From: an uncultured Collinsella sp. | GTDB lineage: Bacteria > Actinomycetota > Coriobacteriia > Coriobacteriales > Coriobacteriaceae | DNA: 64,000 nt | NCBI GenBank assembly: GCA_902496115.1 | Contig: CABUZK010000006.1 | Location: 1 to 64,000 of the forward strand | Reading direction: 5' to 3' | Shown here: piece by piece, positions 25,203 through 34,459 of the stretch | Layout: each line of letters starts with the position of its first letter | Position numbering within the stretch: position 1 is the first letter of the stretch | The notes under the pieces: model-generated | Databases searched by the model: none | Told to the model about the DNA's origin: nothing | What the model saw: the letters and a program-made list of their open reading frames with translations, nothing else | Program-made: the position numbers and the translations under genes

Positions 25203-26606
25203 TTAGAAGTCGGCGTTGCCCACGGTGCGCGGGTGCGGCAGGACGTCGCGGATGTTGCCCACGCCGGTCAGATACATGACCAAGCGCTCGAAGCCCAGAC
25301 CGTAGCCGGCGTGCTTGCAGGAACCGTAGCGGCGCAGGTCAAGGTAGTACTTGTACTGCTCGGGATTCATGCCCAGGTCCTTGATGCGGGCCTCGAGCAG
25401 ATCCAGGCGCTCCTCGCGCTGGGAGCCGCCGATAATCTCGCCGATACCGGGAACCAGGCAGTCGGCGGCGGCGACGGTCTTGCCGTCCTCGTTCATGCGC
25501 ATGTAGAACGCCTTGATCTCGGCCGGGTAGTCGGTCACGAAGGTCGGGCGCTTAAAGTGCTCCTCGGTCAGGAAGCGCTCGTGCTCGGTCTGCAGGTCGA
25601 TGCCCCAGCTGACGGGGTAATCAAACTGGTGGCCAGCAGCGACTGCCTGCTCCAGGATCTCGACGGCCTCGGTGTAGGTGACGCGGGCGAAGTCGGAGTT
25701 GGCGACATGGTCCAGGCGCTCGAGCAGACCCTTGTCCACAAACTTGTTGAGCATATTGAGCTCGTCGGGGCAGGTGGCCATAACGTCCTTGAGGACGTAC
25801 TTGAGCATGGCCTCGGCGTTGTCCATGTAGTCGTTGAGGTCGGCGAAGGCCATCTCGGGCTCGATCATCCAAAACTCGGCGGCGTGGCGCGTGGTGTTGG
25901 AGTTCTCGGCACGGAAGGTGGGGCCAAAGGTGTACACGTCGCCAAAGGCCATGGCAAAGTTCTCGGCATTGAGCTGGCCGGACACGGTGAGGCTTGCATG
26001 CTTGCCAAAGAAGTCCTGGCTCCAGTCGACCTCGCCGGACTCGGTGAGGGGCGGATTTTTGGGGTCGAGCGTGGTCACGCGGAACATCTCGCCGGCGCCC
26101 TCGCAGTCACTCGTGGTGATGATGGGGGTGTTGACGTAGACAAAGCCCTGCTCCTGGAAGAAGCGGTGGATGGCGGCAGCCGCGACAGAGCGGATGCGGA
26201 ACACGGCGCGGAACAGGTTGGTGCGCGGGCGCAGGTGCTGCTGGGTGCGCAGGAACTCGACGGTTGCGCGCTTCTTCTGCAGCGGGTAATCCGGGGCGCT
26301 GACGCCCTCGACCTCGATGGAGGTGGCAGAAAGCTCGAAAGGCTGGGGCGCATCGGGGGTCAGCTTGACGATGCCGGTGCAAATGAGGGCGGCCGAGACG
26401 TTTTGATGGGCGATCTCGTCGTAGTTGTCGAGTGCATCGCGGTTCATGACGACCTGTAGGTCGCGGAAGCAGCTGCCGTCGTTGAGCGTAACAAAGCCAA
26501 AGTTCTTCATGTCGCGGATGGACTTGACCCAGCCGGCGACGGTGACAGTCTGGCCGCCGAGCGACTCGGCATCGGCGTAGAGCTGCGCGATTTTGGTGCG
26601 GTTCAC
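25203..26606 (-). CDS. asnS: Asparaginyl-tRNA synthetase
   Basis: Charges tRNA-Asn. 467 residues from GTG 26606 (VNRTKIAQLYADAESLGGQTVTVAGWV), with GGGAGG just upstream; earlier in-frame ATGs lack a site. An OB-fold anticodon domain is followed by the class II core (RAVFRIRSVAAAAIHRFFQEQGFVYVNTPIITTSDCEGAGEMF, FGPTFRAENSNTTRHAAEFWMIEPE, GLGFERLVMYLTG). The asparagine form is supported by the asparagine-type GAGEMF...FFGKHASLTVSGQLNAE segments. Monocistronic, with its own terminator. Confidence 0.95.
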   Translation of the reverse strand: MNRTKIAQLYADAESLGGQTVTVAGWVKSIRDMKNFGFVTLNDGSCFRDLQVVMNRDALDNYDEIAHQNVSAALICTGIVKLTPDAPQPFELSATSIEVEGVSAPDYPLQKKRATVEFLRTQQHLRPRTNLFRAVFRIRSVAAAAIHRFFQEQGFVYVNTPIITTSDCEGAGEMFRVTTLDPKNPPLTESGEVDWSQDFFGKHASLTVSGQLNAENFAMAFGDVYTFGPTFRAENSNTTRHAAEFWMIEPEMAFADLNDYMDNAEAMLKYVLKDVMATCPDELNMLNKFVDKGLLERLDHVANSDFARVTYTEAVEILEQAVAAGHQFDYPVSWGIDLQTEHERFLTEEHFKRPTFVTDYPAEIKAFYMRMNEDGKTVAAADCLVPGIGEIIGGSQREERLDLLEARIKDLGMNPEQYKYYLDLRRYGSCKHAGYGLGFERLVMYLTGVGNIRDVLPHPRTVGNADF

Positions 26607-26711
26607 GTATCCTCCCATAACGGTTGAATGATAGTTATCCATACAGTTCGATATTCTAGCAGCTCGGTTCATTTGGGCTATACAGATAAGGCATTGGCGG
26701 GATGGTTTTTC

Positions 26712-26750
26712 AAACGAAAAGCGCCCGCGGCCAAATGGTCGCGGGCGCTT
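26712..26750 (-). terminator. crr terminator
   Basis: AAGCGCCCGCG pairs with CGCGGGCGCTT around GCCAAATGGT. On the minus strand it is followed by TTTTCG and a T-rich stretch. Confidence 0.82.
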
Positions 26751-26787
26751 GGCGTGTTGCCTTTTGGCTGTGTGGCGCGGGGCCTGG

Positions 26788-27351
26788 CTACTTGGTCTTG
26801 GCTACCAGCAGCGGGTCGCCAAGCTTGACGAGCGGGTTGCCGCCGATTAGCGTTCCGGACTCGCCGACATGGTCGATGCTCTTAAGACGATCGAGCTCGG
26901 AGACGATGACGGTCACGATATCCTCGTGGCCGGCGGCCTTGATGGCCTCGCGGTCGAAGCTGATGAGCGGCTGGCCTGCCTTGACCACATCGCCCATCTC
27001 GACAAAGCGGGCAAAACCCTTGCCGTTCATTTCCACGGTGCCCAGGCCAACATGGATGAACACGCGAAGACCGTCCTCGGTGATCATGCCAATGGAGTGG
27101 TTGGTGACGGTGGTAGCGCCGATGCGGCCGTTGGCGGGCGCATAGATGGTGCCGGTAATGGGCTCGATGCCATAGCCCTGGCCAAGCATACCCGAGGCGA
27201 TCGTCTCGTCGGGGACCTCGTTCAGGTTGACGAGCACGCCGTTGACGGGGGCATAGATGACGCCTTCGCGGGTGGCGAAGCTTGCTGCGGGCGGAACGGA
27301 CGCCTCGCCCGTCGAGGTGAAGGTGGACTTAAGCGAATCGAGCAGACCCAT
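26788..27351 (-). CDS. crr: Glucose-type PTS EIIA component
   Basis: Soluble phosphocarrier of the sugar phosphotransferase system. 187 residues from ATG 27351 behind GGAGG. A linker-like start is followed by the single-hybrid fold: ATREGVIYAPVNGVLVNLNEVPDETIASGMLGQGYGI. The two active-site histidines are H85 (TNHSIGM) and H100 (FIHVGLGTVEMNG), H100 being phosphorylated by HPr. Unlike fused EIIBCA proteins it stands alone. A LacI-type operator lies about 50 bases upstream. In actinobacteria EIIA may also regulate other transporters; that is inference here. Confidence 0.92.
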   Translation of the reverse strand: MGLLDSLKSTFTSTGEASVPPAASFATREGVIYAPVNGVLVNLNEVPDETIASGMLGQGYGIEPITGTIYAPANGRIGATTVTNHSIGMITEDGLRVFIHVGLGTVEMNGKGFARFVEMGDVVKAGQPLISFDREAIKAAGHEDIVTVIVSELDRLKSIDHVGESGTLIGGNPLVKLGDPLLVAKTK

Positions 27352-27395
27352 AGTTGCCTCCAACTTAAATTGGCGCATATCGCGCGTTTGGTTTG

Positions 27396-27410
27396 CCGGA
27401 AACGTTTCAT
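27396..27410 (-). promoter_or_regulatory. LacI/CcpA-like operator upstream of crr
   Basis: The palindromic GGAAACGTTTCA has the central CG and flanking pattern of LacI-family sites. It lies 45-60 bases before the crr start on the minus strand. Confidence 0.5.
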
Positions 27411-27595
27411 ATGTGTTTCGCGGCTTGGTCAACGTCCCCTATTCTACGCTGCTCAGCGATGGTCCTGAGCTGGGATTATGTGATATATCAGTTGATGGGA
27501 AGCTTGTTGCTGAAGTGTTTCTGCGCCACGGGCTCAAGTGGGGTACGCTTGAAGACGAAAAACAAGGGCGCATAATTTGCGCGAAGGGAGCACAT

Positions 27596-28498
27596 ATGAT
27601 TGTCGAGAACCACGCGCTGTGGGGCGAGGAGCCGACCGAGGAATATCCAGCGACGTTTACGTATTTGGGTGCCGAGCCGCTCCCCGATAAACCGAATGGC
27701 CGCCGCCCTGCCGTGATTATCTGCGGCGGAGGTGCGTTTACGCATATCCCCCCGCATGAACAGGATCCCGTGGCGTTTGCGTTTTTGGATCACGGTTACC
27801 AGGCCTTTGTGCTCAACTATGTGACGAGTGGCACGGGTGACGTGAGCTTTCCGCACCCCCAGGCAGATCTTGCCAAGATGGTCGCCACGGTTCGTGCGAA
27901 TGCCGACGAGTGGCATGTCGATCCCAAGCGCGTGTGCGTTGTGGGCTTTTCTGCGGGCGGTATGATCTGCGCCTCGCTGGCGACACAGTGGAAGACCGGT
28001 CCCTTCGCGGGCCTGGCAGGGGCGCGTCCGGACGACATTCGTCCCGATGCCGTGGTGCTGGGCTATCCGCTGCTCGACTTTGCCTATGTGCGCGACATGC
28101 AGACGCGCGATCCGCGCATTGACTTGCGTGTGCCCAAGACGGGCGGCAAGACGGGGCGCGATCTGCTCAACGACTACCTGTCGATGGTGACGGGTGGCGA
28201 GGCAACTGACGAGCACCTGGCCGATATCTGCCCCTCCACACATGTTTCGCGCCAGATGCCGCCGACCTTTGTGTGGGGCGTGTCCGATGACAAGACGGCG
28301 CCGATCGCGCAGGTCTATCCGTTTGCGCAGCGCATGGCCGAGGAGGGCGTCGCATGCGAGATGCACGTCTTTGACCAGGGCGGCCACGGCCTTTCGCTCG
28401 GCAACGCCAACACTGCGGTCGACAACGAGGACAAGCAGGCGGCTGTCCGTCCTTGGATTCGCCTAGCCTTCCGCTTCCTGGAGCGCCACGGGTTTTAG
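27596..28498 (+). CDS. Alpha/beta hydrolase, acetyl-esterase-like
   Basis: 300 residues from ATG 27596, behind AAGGGAG; the longer open frame upstream runs through the crr promoter region and is not used. The fold starts RRPAVIICGGGAFTHIPPHEQDPVA (oxyanion loop with GGG). The nucleophile serine is in VGFSAGG, the acid lies near VWGVSDDKTAP, and the catalytic histidine is in DQGGHGLSL. This pattern matches BD-FAE/acetyl-xylan-esterase-like hydrolases that deacylate sugars. There is no signal peptide, so intracellular. It stands alone, divergent from crr. Confidence 0.85.
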   Translation: MIVENHALWGEEPTEEYPATFTYLGAEPLPDKPNGRRPAVIICGGGAFTHIPPHEQDPVAFAFLDHGYQAFVLNYVTSGTGDVSFPHPQADLAKMVATVRANADEWHVDPKRVCVVGFSAGGMICASLATQWKTGPFAGLAGARPDDIRPDAVVLGYPLLDFAYVRDMQTRDPRIDLRVPKTGGKTGRDLLNDYLSMVTGGEATDEHLADICPSTHVSRQMPPTFVWGVSDDKTAPIAQVYPFAQRMAEEGVACEMHVFDQGGHGLSLGNANTAVDNEDKQAAVRPWIRLAFRFLERHGF

Positions 28499-28565
28499 TT
28501 ACGGCGTTTTACCAAACCACGTAACCACTTGACGCTGCGAGCCCGCCAGGGCGGCAATCTGTTAA

Positions 28566-28641
28566 TTGAACGTCACTATGTGTTCGCGCTATCATGCGTG
28601 GTTAAATGGTTAGCCATGGCAAACGGTTAGCCAAGATAAAC
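28566..28641 (+). promoter_or_regulatory. feo promoter and tandem DtxR/IdeR-like sites
   Basis: TTGAAC (28566-28571) and TATCAT (28590-28595), spaced 18, form the promoter. Immediately downstream, TGGTTAGCCATGGCAAAC (28607-28624) and CGGTTAGCCAAGATAAAC (28624-28641) are direct copies 17 bases apart. They resemble half to three quarters of the DtxR/IdeR box (TTAGGTTAGSCTAACCTAA), consistent with iron repression. Confidence 0.6.
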
Positions 28642-28682
28642 AAAATGCAACGCCCTGTGGGCGCCGGGGGAGGAACGCGGAC

Positions 28683-31043
28683 GTGAGGCTCGATACACTC
28701 GAGATTGGAAAGGACGCCGTTGTCGCATCGGTGGCATCGGACGATCAGGCACTCCGACAGCATATTTTGGACATGGGCCTAACGCCGGGCACCGAAGTCA
28801 CCATGATGAAGTACGCCCCCATGGGCGACCCGCTCGAGATTCGCCTGCGTGGCTACGAGTTGACGCTGCGCAAGGACGATGCTGCTCGCATCGAGCTCGT
28901 GGGCATTCACGACACCGATACGGGTCCGCGCGCTAACGCCGCAATCGGCACGACGGAGCATCCGGCCCTGGGCGAGGGGACGTATTCGCCCCGCGCGGCA
29001 AAGACGGCCGTGCCCGAGGGCGCACCGCTGCATTTTGCCCTCGCCGGCAACCAAAACTGCGGCAAGACCACGCTGTTCAACCAGCTGACGGGCTCCAACC
29101 AGCATGTCGGTAACTTTCCTGGCGTGACGGTCGACCGCAAAGATGGCACCATCCGCAACCACCCCGAGGCAAGCGTTACCGACCTGCCCGGCATTTATTC
29201 TCTGTCGCCGTACACGGGCGAGGAGATCGTAAGCCGCCAGTTTATCCTGGATGAGCACCCCGACGCCATCATCGATATCATCGACGCCACCAACATCGAG
29301 CGTAACCTTTACCTGACGCTGCAGCTTATGGAGCTCGATCGACCCATGGTCATCGCGCTCAACATGATGGACGAGGTGACGGCCAACGGCGGCGCCGTGG
29401 ACGTCAACCTGCTCGAGAGCCTGCTGGGCGTGCCTGTTGTTCCCATTAGTGCTGCCCGCAACGAGGGCATTGGCGAGTTGGTGGATCATGCCTTGCACGT
29501 GGCGCGGTTCCGCGAGCGCCCCGGCCGCCTGGACTTCTGCGCGCCCGATGGTCCGGACGGCGGCGCGCTGCATCGCTGCATTCACGGCATCGCCAACCTT
29601 ATCGAGGACCATGCCGCGACGGCGCACATTCCCGTGCGTTTTGCGGCGACCAAGCTGGTTGAGGGCGACGAGCTGGTGACCGAGGCGCTTCACCTGGACC
29701 GCAACGAGCTCGACGCCATCGAACACATCATTACCCAGATGGAGGGCGAGGCCGGCACCGACCGCCTGTCCGCGCTGGCCGATATGCGCTTTAGCTTTAT
29801 CGGCGACGTGTGCGGGCGCTGTGTTGTCAAGCCGCACGAGAGCCGCGAGCACGTGCGCTCCGTCAAGATCGACCGCATCCTGACAGGTCGTTACACAGCC
29901 ATTCCGGCGTTTCTGGTGATCATGGGCCTTGTTTTTTGGCTGACGTTTGGTGTGATCGGCGCGGCGTTGCAGGGGCTCATGGAGGACGGCATCGCTGCCA
30001 TCATCGCCTCGGCCGATGCGGGCCTCAAGGCGTTCGGCACCAACGACGTAGTGCGCTCGCTGGCTGTCGACGGCGTGCTTACGGGCGTGGGCAGCGTGCT
30101 AACCTTCCTGCCGATTATCGTCGTGCTCTTTTTGTTCCTCTCCATTCTGGAGGACTCGGGCTACATGGCGCGTGTTGCCTTTGTCATGGATAAGGTGCTG
30201 CGCCGCTTTGGCCTTTCGGGCCGCAGCTTTGTGCCCATGCTCGTCGGGTTTGGCTGCACCGTGCCGGCTATCATGTCGACCCGTACGCTCCCATCCGAGC
30301 ACGACCGCAAGATGACCGTCATGCTCACGCCGTTCATGAGCTGCTCGGCCAAGCTGCCGGTTTACGGCTTGCTGTGCGGAGCATTCTTCCCGCAGGCGAC
30401 GGTCCCCGCCATGGTCTCGCTCTATCTGATCGGTATCGTGGTCGGCTGCATCGCGGCTTTGGTGCTCAACCGCACGGCATTTAAGGGCGACCCGGTGCCG
30501 TTTATCATGGAGCTTCCCAACTACCGCCTGCCGAGTATTAAGACGACGGTGATGCTAGCGTGGGATAAGGCCAAGGACTTTATTACCAGGGCTTTTACCA
30601 TTATCTTTGCCGCGACCGTGGTCATCTGGTTCCTTCAGACGTTCGATATCCGCTTTAATGTGGTCGCCGATCAGTCGCAAAGCCTGCTTGCGGGCCTCGG
30701 CAGCATCATTGCGCCGGCGCTGGCGCCGCTCGGTTTTGGCGACTGGCGTGCATCCACGGCGCTCGTTACCGGACTTATCGCCAAGGAGAGTGTCATCTCG
30801 ACCCTCACCGTGCTTTTGGGTGCAACGTCACCCGCGGCGCTGTCGACCATGTTTTCGCCGTTTACCGCCTACGTGTTCTTGGTCTTTACGCTGCTGTACC
30901 CGCCCTGCGTGGCCGCTATCGGCGCCGTCAAGAGCGAGCTGGGCGTGCGCTACGCCGTTGCCGTGTTCGCGTTTCAGGTGGCAGTCGCCTGGATCGTGGC
31001 GTTTGTCGTGCATTCGGCGGGCATATTGCTGGGGTTGGCTTAG
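28683..31043 (+). CDS. feoB: Ferrous iron transporter, FeoA-FeoB fusion
   Basis: Imports Fe(II) across the cytoplasmic membrane. 786 residues from GTG 28683 behind GGGGAGGAA. Residues 1-75 are a FeoA (SH3-like) domain (ILDMGLTPGTEVTMMKYAPMGDPLEIRLRGYELTLRKDDA). A 45-residue linker precedes the GTPase domain with GNQNCGKTT (122-130), GVTVDRKDG, DLPGIYSL and NMMDEV. The membrane part has the two Gate motifs (ILEDSGYMARVAFVMDKVLRRFGLSGRSFVPMLVGFGC and PCVAAIGAVKSELG). Fusion of FeoA to FeoB occurs in some lineages; most bacteria keep separate genes. Probably iron-regulated. Confidence 0.95.
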   Translation: MRLDTLEIGKDAVVASVASDDQALRQHILDMGLTPGTEVTMMKYAPMGDPLEIRLRGYELTLRKDDAARIELVGIHDTDTGPRANAAIGTTEHPALGEGTYSPRAAKTAVPEGAPLHFALAGNQNCGKTTLFNQLTGSNQHVGNFPGVTVDRKDGTIRNHPEASVTDLPGIYSLSPYTGEEIVSRQFILDEHPDAIIDIIDATNIERNLYLTLQLMELDRPMVIALNMMDEVTANGGAVDVNLLESLLGVPVVPISAARNEGIGELVDHALHVARFRERPGRLDFCAPDGPDGGALHRCIHGIANLIEDHAATAHIPVRFAATKLVEGDELVTEALHLDRNELDAIEHIITQMEGEAGTDRLSALADMRFSFIGDVCGRCVVKPHESREHVRSVKIDRILTGRYTAIPAFLVIMGLVFWLTFGVIGAALQGLMEDGIAAIIASADAGLKAFGTNDVVRSLAVDGVLTGVGSVLTFLPIIVVLFLFLSILEDSGYMARVAFVMDKVLRRFGLSGRSFVPMLVGFGCTVPAIMSTRTLPSEHDRKMTVMLTPFMSCSAKLPVYGLLCGAFFPQATVPAMVSLYLIGIVVGCIAALVLNRTAFKGDPVPFIMELPNYRLPSIKTTVMLAWDKAKDFITRAFTIIFAATVVIWFLQTFDIRFNVVADQSQSLLAGLGSIIAPALAPLGFGDWRASTALVTGLIAKESVISTLTVLLGATSPAALSTMFSPFTAYVFLVFTLLYPPCVAAIGAVKSELGVRYAVAVFAFQVAVAWIVAFVVHSAGILLGLA

Positions 31044-31086
31044 TTATTTATTGACGGCGCAACCTCTGTGTATCGAATTGTTTTCG

Positions 31087-31131
31087 GCCCCGCATCTGTT
31101 ACTGACAGATGCGGGGCCGTTGCTATATAAT
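31087..31131 (+). promoter_or_regulatory. feoB end hairpin overlapping the MFS gene promoter
   Basis: CGGCCCCGCATCTGT pairs with ACAGATGCGGGGCCG (31086-31120). CTGACA (31102-31107) and TATAAT (31126-31131), 18 bases apart, form a promoter whose -35 lies in the hairpin. One element thus seems to end feoB and start the next transcript. Confidence 0.6.
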
Positions 31132-31164
31132 CGCCTCCGCTCAAAATGATTGGAGACGTTATAT

Positions 31165-32361
31165 ATGAGTCAGGCAAGGCAAGACGGCATCACGCTCAGG
31201 CAGTGGCTCCCGCTCGTCGGGCTCACCTGCTGTGCGTTCGTGTTCAACACGTCGGAGTTTATGCCCATCGGCCTTTTGACTGATATCGCCGCGTCGTTCT
31301 CGCTCACCGAGGCCCAGGCGGGCATCATGATCTCGGTCTATGCCTGGGGCGTCATGCTGCTGTCGCTGCCGCTCATGATGTTCGCTTCGCGTTTCGAGTT
31401 CAAGCGGATGCTGCTGGGCGTGCTGGCCGTGTTCTCGCTCGGTCAGTTCCTGTCCGCTGTGGCGCCGACCTATCCCATCCTGGTCTGCGCGCGCCTGGTG
31501 GTCGCTTGCGCACATGCCGTGTTCTGGTCAGTCGCCTCGATTATGGCCTCGCGCCTGGTTGACACGCGCCACGGCGCGCTCGCCATCAGCATGATCGCTA
31601 CGGGCTCGTCCATCGCGCAGATCTTTGGCCTGCCTCTCGGTCGCGCCATTGGCTTGGCCGTGGGCTGGCGCATGACGTTTGCCGTGGTCGGGGGCCTCTC
31701 AGCCATCGCGGTCGTCTACCAGGCAGCGGTGTTCCCGGCCATGCCGGCGGGTGAGCGCTTTACCGTCAAACAGCTGCCCGAGCTGCTCAAGAACCCGCTC
31801 CTCATCGCGCTCTACGCAGTCACGGTCTTCATGGCGACCGGCTATTACGCAAGCTACAGCTATATCGAGCCCTTCCTGGCGCAGGTCGCGCACGTCGATG
31901 CGGGCGCCATCACCATGACGCTGACGGCGTTTGGCTGCTCTGGTCTGCTCGGAAGCTGGCTGTTTGGCCGCCTGTTCGATGGGCATCGCTTCCCGTTCCT
32001 TGCTATCACGCTTTCCGGCGTGCCGGTGGCTCTGCTGCTCATGGGGCCGGCCGCATCGTCGCTCGTGACAGTGCTTGCCGTCTGCGCACTGTGGGGTTGC
32101 TGCGCCACGGCCTTTAACGTGGCGTTTCAGGCCGAGCTCATCAAGCACACGCCGGCGGATTCGTCGGCCGTCGCCATGTCGATCTTCTCGGGCCTGTTTA
32201 ACCTCGGTATTGGCACGGGCACCGCAATCGGCGGCGCCGTGGTTTCGGGTCCCGGTATCGCCTGGATCGGCTGCGCAGGTGGCGCAATCGCCGTCGTGGG
32301 CGTCATCCTCGCTATCACGGTGCTATTCCCGGCCATACGCCGCGCAAAGCCCGTCGCCTAA
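31165..32361 (+). CDS. MFS exporter, sugar-efflux/SotB-like
   Basis: 398 residues from ATG 31165, with GGAG nine bases upstream; a TTG at 31150 is too close to that site. Twelve hydrophobic segments. Segment 1 ends NTSEFMPIGLLTDIAASFSLTEAQAGIMISVYAWGV, the pattern of the DHA12 sugar-efflux (SotB/YdeA) and related drug-efflux proteins, and the antiporter-type GSSIAQIFGLPLGRAIG motif is in segment 5. The substrate is unknown. Monocistronic between the feoB end hairpin and a long inverted repeat. Confidence 0.85.
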   Translation: MSQARQDGITLRQWLPLVGLTCCAFVFNTSEFMPIGLLTDIAASFSLTEAQAGIMISVYAWGVMLLSLPLMMFASRFEFKRMLLGVLAVFSLGQFLSAVAPTYPILVCARLVVACAHAVFWSVASIMASRLVDTRHGALAISMIATGSSIAQIFGLPLGRAIGLAVGWRMTFAVVGGLSAIAVVYQAAVFPAMPAGERFTVKQLPELLKNPLLIALYAVTVFMATGYYASYSYIEPFLAQVAHVDAGAITMTLTAFGCSGLLGSWLFGRLFDGHRFPFLAITLSGVPVALLLMGPAASSLVTVLAVCALWGCCATAFNVAFQAELIKHTPADSSAVAMSIFSGLFNLGIGTGTAIGGAVVSGPGIAWIGCAGGAIAVVGVILAITVLFPAIRRAKPVA

Positions 32362-32378
32362 TCACGCCCCCTCATCAG

Positions 32379-32446
32379 TTGCGGTGGAATAGTTCCTGTT
32401 TAAGGCCTCTGAAGGCCCAAGCAGGAACTATTCCACCGCAATTTAT
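32379..32446 (+). terminator. Long inverted repeat ending the MFS gene
   Basis: Perfect 20-bp arms (32379-32398 and 32422-32441) enclose a small GGCCT/AGGCC hairpin, followed by ATTTATTTT. It is much longer than a normal terminator stem and resembles the other long-arm elements in the window. Confidence 0.75.
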
Positions 32447-32514
32447 TTTGGGGAAGAGGATACAAGCCGGGCATACAATGGATGTCGTTGTGTTGAGCTT
32501 ACCGGGAGGTTGCT

Positions 32515-33891
32515 ATGTGGGCATTCGAGACGACGTTCTATCAGATCTATCCGCTGGGCTTTTGCGGAGCTCCGCGCGAAAACGCCGCCCCCGTTGCCGA
32601 GGATGAACTATCCCAAACTGTCGTCGCCGTGCCTAACCCCGATGCCCCCATTATGAAAATTGCCCAATGGGCCGACTATCTGCAGGAACTCGGCGTTGGC
32701 GCCGTGCTCATCAACCCGCCGCTCGAGTCTGATAGCCACGGTTACGACACGCGCAGCCTGCGCCATATCGACCGCCGCCTGGGTGGGGATGCCGACTTTG
32801 CCGCCGTGTGCGAGACGCTGCATGCCCATGGCATCCGTGTGGTGCTCGACGCCGTCTTCAACCACGTCGGTCGCGGCTTTTGGGCCTTCCGCGATGTGCA
32901 GGAGCGCAAGTGGGACTCGCCCTACAAGGACTGGTTTCACATCAGTTTTGATGGCGACTCTTGCTACGGCGACGGCTTTTGGTACGAGGGTTGGGAAGGC
33001 CATTTTGAGCTCGTGAAGCTCAACTTGCAAAACCCTGCCGTGGTCGATTACCTGCTCGAGTCCGTGCGCCGTTGGGCCGATGTTTTTGGCATCGACGGTC
33101 TGCGTTTGGACGTTGCCTATATGCTCGACCGTGACTTCATGCGCCGCTTACACGTCTTTACTCGTGAGCTCAAGCCCGACTTTGTGCTCATCGGCGAGAC
33201 GCTCCACGGCGACTACAATCAGATCGTCAACGACGAGATGCTCGACTCGTGCACTAATTACGAGTGCTACAAGGGCCTGTATTCCAGCTTTAACTCGGTC
33301 AACATGTTCGAGATCGCCCATTCGCTGCACCGCCAGTTTGGCGGTGACCCCTGGTGCATCTACCGCGGCAAACATCTGCTGTCGTTTGTCGACAACCACG
33401 ATGTGCCGCGCCTGGCAAGTATCCTCACCGACAAGTCGTGTCTGCGTCCCGCCTACGGCATGCTCTTTGGCATGCCGGGCATCCCGTGCGTCTACTATGG
33501 CAGCGAGTGGGGAATTGCCGGCGAAAAGGGTGGCCCCGATGGCGACTGGGCGCTGCGACCTGCGCTCAATGAGCCTGCGCCCAACGAGCTGACGGCCTTC
33601 ATCAAGCAGCTCGCGCACCTGCGCTCGGCCGACGATGCGGCGGCCCGTGCTCTCAACTACGGCGCGTACCGCTACGTGGTGATCCAGAATAAGCAGCTGT
33701 TGTTCGAGCGCGCTTGCGACGGCGCGACGGTGCTCGTGGCGGTTAATGCCGTGAACGAGCCCTATACCTTTGGAGCCGGCGAACTCAACGGCTCCTTCGT
33801 CGATTTGCTCGCCGACGGTGTGCTCACGGTCGAGCTGACGGGTACCCTCGAGCTTGCGCCCTATGAGGTGCGTTATCTGCTGAGGGCCTAG
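32515..33891 (+). CDS. GH13 alpha-amylase-family glycoside hydrolase
   Basis: Hydrolyses alpha-glucans or maltodextrins. 458 residues from ATG 32515 behind GGGAGG, without signal peptide, so intracellular. The four GH13 regions are present: DAVFNH (112-117), GLRLDVAY with nucleophile D199, GETLHG with acid/base E228, and VDNHD with D296. The barrel begins close to the N-terminus (FETTFYQIYPLGFCG), with no separate N-terminal domain, unlike typical neopullulanases. PIMKIAQWADYLQELGVGAVLINP is typical of cyclomaltodextrinase-like members. Four bases separate it from the following glycosylase gene. Confidence 0.92.
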   Translation: MWAFETTFYQIYPLGFCGAPRENAAPVAEDELSQTVVAVPNPDAPIMKIAQWADYLQELGVGAVLINPPLESDSHGYDTRSLRHIDRRLGGDADFAAVCETLHAHGIRVVLDAVFNHVGRGFWAFRDVQERKWDSPYKDWFHISFDGDSCYGDGFWYEGWEGHFELVKLNLQNPAVVDYLLESVRRWADVFGIDGLRLDVAYMLDRDFMRRLHVFTRELKPDFVLIGETLHGDYNQIVNDEMLDSCTNYECYKGLYSSFNSVNMFEIAHSLHRQFGGDPWCIYRGKHLLSFVDNHDVPRLASILTDKSCLRPAYGMLFGMPGIPCVYYGSEWGIAGEKGGPDGDWALRPALNEPAPNELTAFIKQLAHLRSADDAAARALNYGAYRYVVIQNKQLLFERACDGATVLVAVNAVNEPYTFGAGELNGSFVDLLADGVLTVELTGTLELAPYEVRYLLRA

Positions 33892-33894
33892 CTC

Positions 33895-34458
33895 GTGGCG
33901 ACGCCGGACGAGGACTATCAACATATTGAGCATGGGTTTGAGCCCGTGTTCGACCAGCATTCGCGCGTTTTGGTGCTCGGGTCGTTTCCCTCGGTGCTTT
34001 CGCGCGCCAATGCCTTTTATTACGGCAACCCTCAGAATCGCTTTTGGCGCGTGATGGCCGCGTGCCTCGGTGTGCCCGTGCCGCCCAACGAGGGCGGCCC
34101 TTTGGCAAGCGGTAAGCCTGCGACGCTCGATGCCTCCATTGCCGTCAAGCGCTCCATGCTGCTGAACGGCGGCGTGGCCCTGTGGGATGTGATCGAGAGC
34201 TGCGACATTAAGGGCTCGAGTGACGCGAGCATTAAAAACGTTGTGCCGGCACATATCGAGTGCATTACCGGCGCAGCTCCTATCGAGCAGGTGATATGCA
34301 ACGGAGGTACAGCGGGGCGCCTCTATAAGCGCTATCTACAGGAGCGGACAGGCCTGCCCGCTGTCGTATTGCCGTCAACTAGTCCCGCTAACGCGGCTTG
34401 GCGTCTGGAGCGTCTTGTTGAGCGTTGGCACGAAGCCGTTGACTGGGCTGTTATTTAA
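33895..34458 (+). CDS. Hypoxanthine/uracil-DNA glycosylase (UDG superfamily family 6)
   Basis: Removes deaminated bases, chiefly hypoxanthine, from DNA. 187 residues from GTG 33895, immediately after the GH13 stop. The family motif VLVLGSFPSVLSRANAFYYGNPQNRFWRVM lies near the N-terminus (GSFPS loop plus YYGNPQNRFW), and the C-terminal catalytic loop is LPSTSPANAAWRLERL. Co-transcription with an amylase gene looks incidental. The 3' end abuts a convergent minus-strand gene with one base between the stops. Confidence 0.88.
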   Translation: MATPDEDYQHIEHGFEPVFDQHSRVLVLGSFPSVLSRANAFYYGNPQNRFWRVMAACLGVPVPPNEGGPLASGKPATLDASIAVKRSMLLNGGVALWDVIESCDIKGSSDASIKNVVPAHIECITGAAPIEQVICNGGTAGRLYKRYLQERTGLPAVVLPSTSPANAAWRLERLVERWHEAVDWAVI

Positions 34459-34459
34459 T

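Noticed and set aside
26607..26711. T-box riboswitch upstream of asnS
   Set aside because: The leader is short, lacks the T-box sequence and has no antiterminator.
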